This document shows, one piece after another, positions 9,393 to 19,618 of a DNA stretch of 64,000 nucleotides; within the stretch, counting starts at the first letter, position 1, and every line of letters begins with the position of its first letter. Position numbers and translations under genes: made by a program. This stretch comes from Pyropia yezoensis. Taxonomy: Eukaryota; Rhodophyta; Bangiophyceae; Bangiales; Bangiaceae. Location of the stretch: positions 27,864,063 through 27,928,062 of the forward strand of contig CM020619.1 of the NCBI GenBank assembly GCA_009829735.1, read 5' to 3'. Under the pieces are notes generated by a model. That model ran no database searches, was not told the DNA's origin, and worked only from the letters and a program-made list of their open reading frames with translations.

Positions 9393-11336
9393 CTAGGCAC
9401 GCATGCTAGACTCTCCCACTCCACGGCCCTCGCCCTCACGTGGAGGCGAGCGGCGAGACCCACGCCGATAACGGTCTCCACTCGTTGGAAGAGGCGGCGG
9501 CTCCAAGTCGGAACCGTCGCGCCCTTCACGGTCGCGCAAGTGGCGCCGACCGTGGCTACTCTTCTGCCTGGTCTTGCGCGCAAGTTTGCGACGCAGACGC
9601 TGGACAGACTCCCTCTCCGACGGGGTAGAGGACTCCGAAACGGAGTAAGACAACTCGTCTTCCGACACGGAGGGAGAGCGCCGCGAGTGTCGGCGACGAC
9701 GGCGAGGAGGCGAGTATGCCCGGCTCGAACGACGTTTGCCACGCCCAAGTGGGGCTGGCTGGGGCATAATAGCCCCAATGCGAGCCAACTCGGCTGTCAT
9801 AAACTCCGCCACCGACTCGCAACTCGCGGTCGCCACTGCAGTACGAACGCGCTCCTCAAGTTGAGGAGTCTCGGAAGTTTGAAGGGTTGCGGTCGACGCG
9901 GCCAACCAGGAAATGGTGCGCACCAACGTGGTGATCATCATCTCTGAGGTTAGAGGCGTGGGCGGTAACACCAACTTGGGGTATACCGTCAGGAGGGTGG
10001 CCCCCAAGTTGGGGGACACCGGGGTGGATGACTCCACGGCCACGCTCATCGGGATGCTCCCGTGAGGCTGGTAGGGGACAGGAGGAAGCGGAGGGGCACG
10101 CCGAGGTGGCGGTACCCGGGTGTAACTGCGACCCCGACTTGGGGCCCCCGCAGTGGGTTGAGTCATATGGTCATCATATGAGGGCACAGCCATAACTATG
10201 GGCTTGTCCGGGGGTGGCGCAGTGTGGCGATCCACCCCCGGGGCATACGGGTAGTCCCCGATGCCCAACCCCTCTCGTAGGACCACACGGCCGTCGTGAA
10301 GTTCACGAGCGACCCACACGAACTGGCGAAGTGCGCCATCGTCCTTGGGCCCACGAGTGGGGCGGCGCAACTTGTGCTCAATGCTCTCCCACTCGATGAA
10401 CTTATGGAGCCGGAGCATCTCCTCAAGTAGAGTGAGTTGTCCTGATGAGCACCCCTCAGCAACTAGCTGAGGGGTGAGCTGTTCCAAACCTTGGATGAGC
10501 CGGAGGGGGAGATGCCAGAGCAACCCCCGCCGCTGAACACATGACACCCAGGTCGACATGACCTCGAGGAGCCACTGGGTGGCCAACATGGCCCACACCA
10601 GGTGATCAGGGCCAGCCGTCAACATGACGGAACCGAAGTGGTCAAGCAACCGTGGCAGCAACGCCGGGAACCCGTAAAGGACCTCAACTTGAGGCCACCA
10701 CTCGGGCTTCTTCGGATAGTACTGCTCCTTGCTGGCAGCAGACTGTTGAGGAAACTCAAGTTGAGCCGAGGTCACCAAGTAGGGACCTCGCCGGAAGTTT
10801 TTCTCCATCCGCACATCAAAGTGATGAGTGTGCAGATTGGCCTCGTGGAGGTACGGGGGGCGAGTTGCCACCGCGTCCCAAGTAAAGGTCGGCAAGTCGC
10901 CGGGACCCGGGATAGTTCCCCCGCGGTCCACCATGGCCTTGGCACGCTGAACGTCCTCAACCTCCTCATCGTCCAGGATGGCAAACTGGTCCGTCCTGAA
11001 GCCGGCAGGGAACCCGACCCTACGGGGATACTTCTCCCGTAGGCGGTCCCATACCCGACCCATCGCTGCGCCAAGTCGGCCACAGCGAAGAACAGTCAAC
11101 CCCTCCTCATAGAGAGGCCAAGCGGGGTAAAACCACCGCCCCAAGGCCTCACGCGGGACAACTTGTCCCGCCTCCGGGGGAGACCCCGCCGTCAACCCAA
11201 AGCCGGGTGACGCGGGAGTCCCATCCCCCGGAGCGATCGCGGAGCCCCCGCCGGAAGTCCCGGCGGGTGCTGCACCGTAGGTGGTGTCCTCCATACGCTC
11301 ATCTAGAGAGTCCGTCTCCACTCCCGGGGTCGCCAT
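9393..11336 (-). CDS. Antisense ORF 2 of the second retrotransposon, unknown function
   Basis: Convergent to pol, with 111 bases between the two stops, and open for 647 codons from the ATG at 11336 (MATPGVE). The N-terminus is acidic and Gly/Pro-rich. Residues ~90-370 are helical and hydrophobic with conserved blocks GPYLVTSAQLEF, KEQYYPKK, TQWLLEVMSTW and GLLWHLPLRLI that line up in order with those of the first antisense ORF (4573-6690). A second helical block and a strongly basic Arg/Ser-rich tail (SPPRRRRRHSRRSPS) follow; such a tail could bind nucleic acid or direct nuclear import. The family is not recognised. Homology between the antisense ORFs of two different elements argues for a protein-coding gene rather than a shadow of the other strand. 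Confidence 0.75.
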   Translation of the reverse strand: MATPGVETDSLDERMEDTTYGAAPAGTSGGGSAIAPGDGTPASPGFGLTAGSPPEAGQVVPREALGRWFYPAWPLYEEGLTVLRCGRLGAAMGRVWDRLREKYPRRVGFPAGFRTDQFAILDDEEVEDVQRAKAMVDRGGTIPGPGDLPTFTWDAVATRPPYLHEANLHTHHFDVRMEKNFRRGPYLVTSAQLEFPQQSAASKEQYYPKKPEWWPQVEVLYGFPALLPRLLDHFGSVMLTAGPDHLVWAMLATQWLLEVMSTWVSCVQRRGLLWHLPLRLIQGLEQLTPQLVAEGCSSGQLTLLEEMLRLHKFIEWESIEHKLRRPTRGPKDDGALRQFVWVARELHDGRVVLREGLGIGDYPYAPGVDRHTAPPPDKPIVMAVPSYDDHMTQPTAGAPSRGRSYTRVPPPRRAPPLPPVPYQPHGSIPMSVAVESSTPVSPNLGATLLTVYPKLVLPPTPLTSEMMITTLVRTISWLAASTATLQTSETPQLEERVRTAVATASCESVAEFMTAELARIGAIMPQPAPLGRGKRRSSRAYSPPRRRRRHSRRSPSVSEDELSYSVSESSTPSERESVQRLRRKLARKTRQKSSHGRRHLRDREGRDGSDLEPPPLPTSGDRYRRGSRRSPPREGEGRGVGESSMRA

Positions 11337-11660
11337 GGCTCTCCCCAAGTTGGGGAGAGACGCTCTGGCTATCGCGGCACGAGACCCGCCTCGAGTTGAG
11401 GGGTACTCGGATCGTGGGTATACGGGTGGCCTCCCCAGCGTGGGGCGGCCCAGTGGAAGGTGAAAGGGATGTGGTGGTGATGGTGAAGTGTGAACTGAGG
11501 AGAGCAAGCTGCCGAGTGGGCAAGCTTGAGGAGAGGGGCGGTCAACGTGACCGCCTCCACATCCGCGTTACGTACTCAAGGGGGGACAGCAAGTCGCGCC
11601 CCCAACGCCGAGACATGCGTTTTCGCACCCCCTCACAGGGCCGACCGGGTCGGTCGGAAC
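11337..11660. other. Untranslated stretch between antisense ORF 2 and the polypurine tract
   Basis: The antisense reading frame stays open up to about 11507 but has no better ATG. No other gene is visible. The stretch would hold the 5' leader, and perhaps the promoter, of the antisense ORF. Confidence 0.4.
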
Positions 11661-11674
11661 TGAGGAGAGGGGAG
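11661..11674 (+). promoter_or_regulatory. Polypurine tract before the 3' LTR
   Basis: A 14-base, mostly purine run (T then GAGGAGAGGGGAG) directly abuts the TG of the LTR. In Ty3/gypsy elements this tract primes plus-strand DNA synthesis. Confidence 0.75.
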
Positions 11675-12362
11675 TGTGGCAGTATTGACCCCCAGGTACG
11701 GGGGCAACACGTGCCATGCAAGGGGCGGCAGGCCACTAGCCTGATCCGTTCCTCCCCCTGCATTTGGGTCCGTATTCCCTAAGTTTGGGATAGTTAGCTT
11801 AGTAGTAAATCCAACTTGGATTTGAGGGTTTTCTGCATTTATCGTCTTGAATTTTCGTGTGGCCCGGTGGGCAGGTGCTGGGGTGGGAGATTCTGAGTGG
11901 CGAGATTCTGAGGGGACCCTGGGGGGATAAGGGGAGGGACAGCGGGGCTTGGCCCTGCGTCCCCGTCCCGACCAAGAAACTGGTGGACCACACACTATCC
12001 TCTTGTTTGTCCGTGGGGGGTTTGCCCCACAACAGGGACAGAGTGTGTGCGACTTGCACTTCTTCCGGTTCCCCCGACACGGGAGGCAGCCCTTGCACAC
12101 CGCCCCAACTTGGGTGCCGTGTGTGCATGTGGTTATTGCCACCATCAATGTAGCAGAAGTCACCTTGAAATCGCCGGAAAAATCGATGATGGATGCCCGG
12201 AATCGAACCCACGCCATGGAACTTATGTTAACCAGGCGTTGTGGACCACTGCGCCACGGGTTGAATCCTTGACATCTTGGGCCAGATATGGGCTTTTCAG
12301 CCCAAATCCTTACAGCACCGATCGCTGGGTCCGTGATACGTGGCAGTCGCGATACTGCCACA
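11675..12362 (+). repeat. 3' LTR of the second retroelement (688 bp)
   Basis: It begins TGTGGCAGTAT and ends ATACTGCCACA, an 11-base terminal inverted repeat with the canonical TG..CA ends, and sits directly after a polypurine tract. The right end also forms a short hairpin (GTGGCAGT / ACTGCCAC). The partner 5' LTR is missing, so LTR age cannot be estimated. A tRNA-like Pol III unit is embedded on the minus strand near its right end. The LTR stops 4 bases before the last stop codon of the neighbouring minus-strand LRR reading frame. Confidence 0.8.
12178..12262 (-). ncRNA. tRNA-like Pol III unit (A box, B box, T5 terminator) inside the LTR
   Basis: Read on the minus strand there is a perfect A box TGGCGCAGTGG (12246-12256), a perfect B box GGTTCGATTCC (12199-12209) 36 bases later, and a TTTTT terminator (12178-12182). 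The acceptor and T stems do not pair properly, so it is not an intact tRNA. It is either a decayed tRNA or a tRNA-derived SINE head captured by the LTR. The plus-strand reading TGGATGCCCGGAATCG resembles a primer-binding site, but it lies inside the LTR as bounded by the terminal repeats. Confidence 0.55.
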
Positions 12363-12366
12363 CCAC

Positions 12367-13323
12367 CTACACAAGCCCGGCGGCGCTCTTCCCCCCACAG
12401 CCCTCACCGCACTGTAGGCAAACGTTGTGGGGGCGGGCACAGCGGACGCGGCTGGCGGCAGCCAGAGGGGCGGCCCGGCCGGGTCTGCCGCGCCGCCGCC
12501 GCCGCCAACCCCCCGCCACCCCCCCCACCCCACCACGCGCGCGGCGAGGCGCATCAGAAATGCGGGAGGCAGCATGTTGCGGTAGAGGCGGAAGGCGGTG
12601 ACCCTCCCCCCCCCGAAGCAGCGCCGCGACGCCCGTGGCAAGGCCGTCCACCGCCGCGTCGCCGCCGCCGCCGGGGCCACCGTAGGACGCGGCCAGGACG
12701 CGGCGGCCGCCCAGGCCCAACGCCGCGGGGGGCGACGCCGCCGCCGCCGCGAGGCGCCGGAAGCCGCCCGCGCTCACGCCAGTGGCGGAGAGGTCGAGAT
12801 CGGCGAGAGCGCTAAAGGGGCCGCACGCGCCAGCGGCGTCACCGGCCGTGCCGCCGCCGCCGGTGCCGTCGTCGCCGAGGACGTCGCCGGTGCCGTCACC
12901 GGCGCCGTCGCCGTCACCGTCGCCGTCGCCGTCGCCGTCACCGTTGCCGTCGCCGGTGCCCTCGCCATCGCTACCAGCAGCACCAGCACCACCATTGCCA
13001 CCACCACCAGCACAACCGCCCAGGCCGGTACCGCCCACGCCAAAGCCGCCACCCCGTTCACCAACGCCCCCCCCCCCCCCCCCCCCACCCCCCCCTGTCG
13101 CGCGGCGGCAGCGCCCGCGGCGGCGGCGGACACCAGCCGCGCCGCCGTCGCGTCCGTCAGGCGCACGTTGGCGGCCAGCCGCAGCACGCGCAGCGGCGTG
13201 GCCGCCCGCGCCGCCGCGTCGAGCAGCCGCCCAACGTCCCCGTCGGCCACGTTGGCGCCCGTCAGGTCCACCACCCCACACGCGCCCCCGCCGGGGGGGG
13301 CCGCCGCCGCGCTGCCGCCGCCG

Positions 13324-13357
<34 letters not shown>

Positions 13358-16300
13358 CGCGGCCGCCGCCGCCGCGGCGGGCAGCCTCCTCCTGCGAGGC
13401 GGCCTCCTCCGACCCGCCCGGCTCGGCGCACGCGGCGCCCCCCCCCCCCCCCATGCCAGCGGCGGGCGCGTCCGCGACCGAACACGCTGCCACGATGGCC
13501 GGCAGCCCCACCCCCCCCCATCCCCGCGGCACGCCACCGCGTACGCGGTGGCGAGCCCCAGCCGGCGCACCGCCCCCACCTCGGCGGCGTACACCCCCCC
13601 CGCGGACCCGTCGGGCGGCGGCGGCCCGACGCGCACCACCCGCGGTGGTGCGACCGCCACCGCCGCCCTGTGCACTTCGGCGAGCGCGGCTGTGACGCGG
13701 GCGGTGAGCCACGCGGCGGTGCCGGGGGTGGCCGCTTCCGCCGCGGCGGCCGCGCCGGCGGGGGGGGACCCGGCGGGGATGGGGCTGACCACCCACTCGT
13801 CTGCCCGGCCGGGCCGCCGCACCAGGACGCGGGCGGTGGTGGCGGCGGCGGTGGCCGCCGCCGCCGCCGCCACGTAAGTCGCGGGCCACGGGTGATATGC
13901 GCCGCCGACGGTGCCGCCGCCGCTCCTCCCCCACATACCTCCCCCCCCCACCACCGCCACCTCCCCCCCCCCACCACCACCACCACCACCACCACCACCG
14001 CCGCCGCCCCCACCGCCCAGCAGCGTCGGCGGCGTCAGCGGCATCAGCGCGAGCGACGGCGGCGGGCAGAGCGGCACAGCGTCTGCAGCCGCCGCGGCGG
14101 CAGCGTCGGCTTCCGACCCGCCCGAGCTACCCCACCCCCCCCCCCCCCCCCCTCCCACCCACCGACGCCCAGTCATCTTCGCTCCCCCTCCCGCCCCCGC
14201 CGGCATCGGCGTGCCAGCCGTGGCCAGGCGCCCCCATCCCCCCCACCAGAGGCCCCTGGCAATGACCGCTGGCGGCGGCGGCGGGCGCGCCCCCCCCCCC
14301 CCCTGCGGCCGCGGGCGGCGGGCCGCCCCCCCCGCGGCGGCGGGCCAGCGGGCGCCATCGTCGACGAGGAAGCCGTCGAGCGGGTCGGCCGCGGCGCGCC
14401 CACACCGCCACCGCCGCAGCTTGGCCGACCGCCCGCCCGCCGCCGCGGGGGGGGGGGGGACGCGCCGCGGCCACCTGCCGACGGCCGCCGGGGCCGCCCG
14501 CCAGGGCGGCCGCGGCGGCCGCCCGCCGCGTGCCGCCGCGGCGGCGACGACGTGTACATCGAGGACGACCCGCCGCCGCCATCACCGATACCACCGCCGC
14601 CGCAGCCACCGCCGCCACCGCCGCCGCCGTCAACGTCCGAGTCAGCCGCGTCCCCCCCCCCCCTCCCCCCCCCACCCCAGTCCCCCCCCCCCCCCCCCAA
14701 AGTCCTCCATCCCGTCGTTCACGTTGCCATACACCGGCTCGTCGTCCGCCTCGCCTTGCGTCTCGTCCCACCCCCCATCGTCCCCACAAGCCCCCCCCCC
14801 GGCGGTCACCTCCCCCTCCAACGACGCCTCCCGTCGCGGCCACCGCCGCCGGAACGTCCCCTCCCGCCCCCGCCGTGGCCCCGCCGGGTGCGCCCCGCGT
14901 CCCCCACGGCGGAGGCGGCGGCGGCGCCCCCCCCCCCCCCCCCCCCGCGTCGCTGTCGCCACTCCCCGCGGCGGCGGCGGCGGCGCAGCCAGCCCCCCCC
15001 CCACCTGGCTGCCGCCGCCGCCCCGGGCGGACCCATCGTGCGCGTCCAGAGAGCCGACGGCGGCACCCCCCCCCCACCCCGCCCCCCCGCGGGGCCATCT
15101 CACATGAGCGCCTCGAGCGCGCGCGCCGCCGCCGCGTCCGCCGCCGGGTCCACCGGCGCCGCCGCTCCGTCCGCAGCGTCGCCGCCGGCCGCGGCCGCCG
15201 CCGTCGCGGCCGCCGCCGTCGCTGCCTTGGCCGCCGTCCGCGCGCGCAGCTCGGCGCGGTCGGCGTCCACCTCGGTGGCAAGGGCGGCCGCCGCGGCGAG
15301 CCCCAGCTCCCCCCCCCCCCCACCCCCACCCCCACCCCCATCCGCGGCGGCGGCCTTGCGCTCCCGCCCGAGCGCCGCCGCGGCGACAATCAAAAGTTGG
15401 ACAGCGCGCTCCGCCGGACGCCCGCGTCGCCCGCGGCGGCGGCGAGCGCCGCCGCCCGCCGGTACGCGGCGAGCGGCTCGGCGACGGGCACCGCGCCCGC
15501 ACGTACCGGGCCGATGGAGGCGGTGGCGGCGGCTGCGGCGGTGGCGGCGACAGGTCGGCCCAGCGGCCGCCGCCACCTCTGCCACCATCCCCCCCGCCGC
15601 AACCACCCGCCCCCGTCGCCGGCGACGGCACCCACGGCACACCCCGCCGCGGGGTCTCGCACGCGCCCGCCGAATACGCGGTCTGCGGTGGCGACGGCGG
15701 CGGCGGCCGCGGCGTGGGCGACCGCGCCACCGGCAGCAGCCCCCCCCCCCCCCCGGGCAACCCCCCCCCCCCCCCCCACGCCCCCCCCCCCACCGCGCCC
15801 ACCGGCGGCGGTGGTCGCGGCGGCGCCGACGCGGCGGGCGCCGAGGCCGCCGCCACGGACGTGGCGGGCGCCGCCCAGCCGCCGCCGCCGCCTGCCGCTC
15901 ACCGCGGTTGGGGGGAGCCGGAGCCGCTGCAGCCGCTGCTGGTCGCCCAAGCGCCGTCGCCGGCGGCCGCGGCAGGACGCCAGTCCGGGGCGGCGGGCCA
16001 GCCCGCCGTGGCGGCGGCCGGCCGGCCAGGCCCGCCACCGCCACCACCGCAGCCGCCGCCTTTTCTCGCTGACCACCCGTTGCGGCCTTTAAGTCCCCCC
16101 AGTCCCCACCAACACCGCCGCCACCACGGCGGGCGTCGGCCGCCACGGGCGGCTCACCCCCCCCCTACCGCCCCCCCCGCCTAACGGCCCTGGCGGGAGG
16201 CTCCTCCCCCCAGCGGCCGCCGCCCGCCTCGTTCCGAGGGGCGTCGCCGCCCCAGCGGCCAGCCGCCTCGGCCGCCGCCGCGGCCGGCCGCCAATGCAGC

Positions 16301-16995
16301 GACGTGTCCGCGCTCGCATTTGCTAGTACCGCAACGCCGCCCCGGCCGGGACCGCCGTGCTCCACCGCAAGTGAAGCGGCTAGGGGCAGCCGCCCGAGCG
16401 GCGGCGGCGGCGGCGGCGTCGACGACACGCCGCCGCCGCTGACGGCCGCCGCCACGGCCGCCGCCGACGGCGGCGGCCGCGCGAGTGGCGGGATGTCCCC
16501 GCCGCCGCCACCCCCACGGCCGCCCCCACCGCCGCCGCCACCCCGCCAGCCGCCACCACACCCACCGCTGCGGCCGCTGCCCTCCGAGTTGGCGCCCGCC
16601 GCGGGCGGCCGCCACGCCGCCCACGCGGCCTCGTCCGCGGCGGCCGCGGCGGTCACGCCCACGTCTCCGCCGCCGATCATCGCCGAATGCCGCCGCGGCG
16701 GCGGCGTGCCGCCACAGCCGCGACCGCTAGGGCTGCTTGCACCGCGCAGGTGGCTGCCGCCGCCGCCGCCGCAGCCGCTGCCGTTGTCGCCGCCGCCACG
16801 GGGCTGACGGCCACCATTGCCGACCGCCGCGGCCGCCGCGGGCGACGCCACCCGCGACGCGGCCGGCGTGTACACGTACGCCTCGGCGGGCGGTCGCGGC
16901 CGTCGGACGCCGCCGCGGCCGCCGCCGCTTCCAGGGGGCAGGAATGGCGAGGCGCAAGTCCTTTCACCCGGAGGGGAAAAACCGCTGAGCGTCAA
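12367..16995 (-). pseudogene. Leucine-rich-repeat protein gene, frame-scrambled in poly-C DNA
   Basis: Protein-like segments follow one another on the minus strand but switch frame. Near the C-terminal end (~12600-12840) is LADLDLSATGVSAGGFRRL, and at ~13096-13280 VVDLTGANVADGDVGRLLD and LRVLRLAANVRLTD, both LRR-like. At ~13540-13860 lies RVLVRRPGRADEWVVSPI with an Ala-rich helix. Further upstream are an acidic stretch (~14700-14830), Ala-rich helices (~15100-15330) and an N-terminal part near 16200-16995. Frame changes coincide with homopolymer C runs (for example 13067-13086), so either introns, true decay or base-count errors explain them. Exact exons cannot be set by eye. Long plus-strand Pro/Arg frames here are probably shadows. 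Confidence 0.45.
13067..13086. repeat. C20 homopolymer
   Basis: One of many uninterrupted C runs between 12.5 and 16.2 kb; a further C8 follows after a single A. It coincides with a frame switch in the LRR reading frames on the minus strand. Confidence 0.9.
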
Positions 16996-18221
16996 GGCGC
17001 ATTTAACGCAACAGGAAGACGGGCAAAAACGCCCTGCAGCGGCCGGCCCGCTCCAGTCAGCTCCGGGAGGTTCCGCAAAACCTGCCGCCGGGCCTCGCGA
17101 TAGTGACCCTGAACAGACGCCAAAGACAAAGAAGCAAAAGCAAGTACGTGCGCGATACGGTCCGGGAGGTCGGGGTGGTGATAAGAGATGGTGCGCACGG
17201 CATGCTTGTAGTCATTAAAAACGGGCTCTATGGCAGAGAAGTCGGGGGAGTACGGTGACAGTCGCAGACGATGCACACCGTTAATGTCCAAAATCATGTC
17301 CACCAGCGCAGTGTGCACAGAGGCGTTGTCATACACAAGGACACAATCGTCAGGCTGCTCCGCCCACGGCACACCCGGCACAAAAGCATTCATCCTGCGC
17401 ACCAGGCTGACACAAAAAAGGACAAAATCGTCGCCGTTCTGCGCAGGAGGAACCTCGTTAACAGCTAGCTCTAGGATGCCCCTTGTATACGACACAGCCA
17501 CAGTAGACGAAAACCTGGGCCGCACGCGAGGATCTGGTGCAAGGGCCTCCAGAGCTCTGCCAACTGGCGCCCGTCCACGGCGTCGAACCATGGCTGGGCC
17601 AGCGATGTGGGTCTCGTCTACGACGACAATGCACCGATCTGGAATGTCGAGGTAGAGCCGTCCAAACGCGGCCCGTCGCGCCGGGCACCGCTCCAACGCC
17701 AACCGCTCCACGCATTTCAGGGAATATCCAATGCTTCGCAGCATCGCGCTCAAGGTCGAAGATGACACGGGCCACGCCTCCTCCCAACCCGGTAGTTCCC
17801 CAAGCTTACGAAAAATCGCCCCAATCTCCCACAGGAACATCTCCGGGTGAGAACGCACGATGTGGTCCAGCGCCGCCAAAAAACGTTCGTTAAAAACCGC
17901 GGCATCTGCGTGTCGATTGTGGATGGCGTCGTCGTTCCACGGAGATCCGTGGCGCTCATAATTAGCCCACCACTGTTGCGCCGCCGACAGACTGCAGCCC
18001 ACATGATCGGTAATGGTCTCCCAAGAGAGTCCTCGCAGACGATTCCGAATCACCTGCCAGCGTATCGCAATAGGAAACATGGGAGCTGGGTCAGGGAAAA
18101 ACACCAGCTCCAGGTGTATGGGAGAAAAGCGAGATGGGGGCGGCATGCAAGGTGGAGCACAAAGCTGCATGTTCCATGCATCAGAGTGCTCATCTGATGT
18201 TTGTGGGACACAAAACGCCAT
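16992..18221 (-). CDS. DDE transposase, Tc1/mariner-IS630 type
   Basis: About 409 residues from the ATG at 18221 (MAFCVPQ); the frame is open further up to ~18413 without an ATG. A helix-turn-helix lies in RWQVIRNRLRGLSWETI and QQWWANYE. The catalytic domain has VVVDETH (first Asp), VYDNASVH (second Asp) and SPYSPDFSAIEPVFNDYK (third acidic residue, Glu), the order and spacing of Tc1/mariner and IS630 transposases. These cut and rejoin transposon ends by hydrolysis and strand transfer, normally at TA. The frame is intact. No clear terminal inverted repeats were found around it by eye; tandem repeats upstream (18349-18586) may belong to its left end. Confidence 0.85.
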   Translation of the reverse strand: MAFCVPQTSDEHSDAWNMQLCAPPCMPPPSRFSPIHLELVFFPDPAPMFPIAIRWQVIRNRLRGLSWETITDHVGCSLSAAQQWWANYERHGSPWNDDAIHNRHADAAVFNERFLAALDHIVRSHPEMFLWEIGAIFRKLGELPGWEEAWPVSSSTLSAMLRSIGYSLKCVERLALERCPARRAAFGRLYLDIPDRCIVVVDETHIAGPAMVRRRGRAPVGRALEALAPDPRVRPRFSSTVAVSYTRGILELAVNEVPPAQNGDDFVLFCVSLVRRMNAFVPGVPWAEQPDDCVLVYDNASVHTALVDMILDINGVHRLRLSPYSPDFSAIEPVFNDYKHAVRTISYHHPDLPDRIAHVLAFASLSLASVQGHYREARRQVLRNLPELTGAGRPLQGVFARLPVALNAP

Positions 18222-18348
18222 GTACGCGTACAGCTGATGTTCCGAGCCGCTGTACACCAGAGTAGAGAATTTTTTTGTAAATTTTGGTTTAGGCCGGAGA
18301 GCGCGTCGGGCCGCAGACAGGCTGCAGTGATGGAGCTCTGATGCCTTC

Positions 18349-18586
18349 AATTCGTGCGGATCCCACTGTATTGACAGTGCTCCCTCCACCAGACGAGAGC
18401 CCGTGAGAGCCACACGCAGTCAGTTGCGCGAGCACCGCCCGGCGTGCAGTGCGTGGGCGCTGCTCAGAGATCCCAGCCAGCAATTCGTGCGGATCCCACT
18501 GTTTCGACAGTGCTCCCTCCACCAGACGAGAGCCCGTGAGAGCCACACGCAGTCAGTTGCGTGAGCACCGCCAGGCGTGCCGTGCG
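18349..18586. repeat. Two tandem copies of a ~105-bp repeat, period 133 bp
   Basis: Copies start at 18349 and 18482 with the same AATTCGTGCGGATCCCACTG and run in parallel for about 105 bases with few mismatches. The first copy overlaps the upstream extension of the transposase frame. They may be subterminal binding repeats of the transposon. Confidence 0.85.
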
Positions 18587-19618
18587 CTGTTGACTCGGAG
18601 CTGAATTTCTGGGTCGAGCTCTCGGAGTTCCAAGGTCTCGAGAGCCGAGCCGGACTCGGACCCTCGTCCGTGCACGATACTGGTCTCAGAACTGAGTCAT
18701 GTCGGAAGCCACAGCGGCCCGGGGCTCGGATCAATTTTTTTGCATCTGATGGCTGCTGCCTGTGTTGAACCACTCACAGGCCAGCGTCGCCTCTGAGACT
18801 AACGATAGGTGCTGCCTCCTCACATTTTGTCCCTCATCTCTTGCTCACGTCGGTCGTCCAATCGGTTGATAGGAAGAGAAAATCATGTTCATTGTTCCTG
18901 GTCTGGCGGGCTCTCTATGCGACAAAGCAGCAGAGCTGTGTCAGACACTGTGTTCCGAAATATTCCAGTTGTGTTCATCAGGTGTGTACCTCGGCAGCGT
19001 ATCAGACGCCAGTATTGTTCATGTCCGACGACCATTTGCGGAATCAATTTCACGTCCGCGTCTCGTTTGCATCAAGTCCCGCGTCCATTTGACATGATGT
19101 CCTCACGTTCACCATGGCGACACATCCACTTTTTACTGGAAGCACAATAGAACACAGAATGTTGCAAGCCGGTTTTTTCGGTTCAGATGACTTCTATTAC
19201 AATGGGATTTCTATGGTTACAAGCCATACTTACAGCCGTGCACAATGAAATTTACTGTCGTCTGCCCGGCTCAGAGCGCGCATATTCGCAGACCCTCTCC
19301 AACGCGCGATCAAGGCACATCGATCGTCCCAGATCCGCGGACAGCGTCAACGCAGCGGACGGGGATTGCATTACAATAAAGAATAGGCCACTGAACGGTT
19401 CTTTAACCACAGATTTAAGAGGTCCTCCTCAAACCCACTGCTGAAACCCGACGACCCGTGGCTCAAGAGACAGCATCGTCGCGACTGGCGCTCGGGCGGT
19501 CCGCTGCCCGCGTTGGTGGTCCCCCTGTGTATCCCTTCAGTACGACGGTAGCCGCAGCCTGCATCGGCCTCGACAGCGGCTTTGTTGGCGCTGAGTGGGA
19601 CGCCGGCGGCGACGCAGC
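18587..19618. other. Intergenic, no gene seen
   Basis: Base composition is more balanced than in the flanks and there are no long protein-like frames. It presumably contains the promoter of the F-box gene that begins at 19619. Confidence 0.5.

Larger units (their letters stand above)
7446..12362 (+). mobile_element. Second Ty3/gypsy chromodomain retrotransposon, 5'-truncated
   Basis: The element retains the end of RNase H, integrase, a chromodomain, an antisense ORF, a polypurine tract and a complete 3' LTR (11675-12362). Gag, protease, RT and the 5' LTR are missing. Pol differs clearly in sequence from the first element (LSDNGPQF for LTDNGPQF, a different chromodomain), so it is a separate family rather than a recent duplicate. 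Both share the unusual layout of pol followed by a convergent antisense ORF. Confidence 0.85.

Noticed and set aside
12178..12262. Functional tRNA gene
   Set aside because: A and B boxes are fine but acceptor and T stems do not pair, so no cloverleaf forms.
12782..16072. Very long plus-strand Pro/Arg-rich frame (over 1000 codons)
   Set aside because: Composition-driven shadow in DNA with few A/T; the minus strand gives LRR-like and acidic ordinary segments instead.
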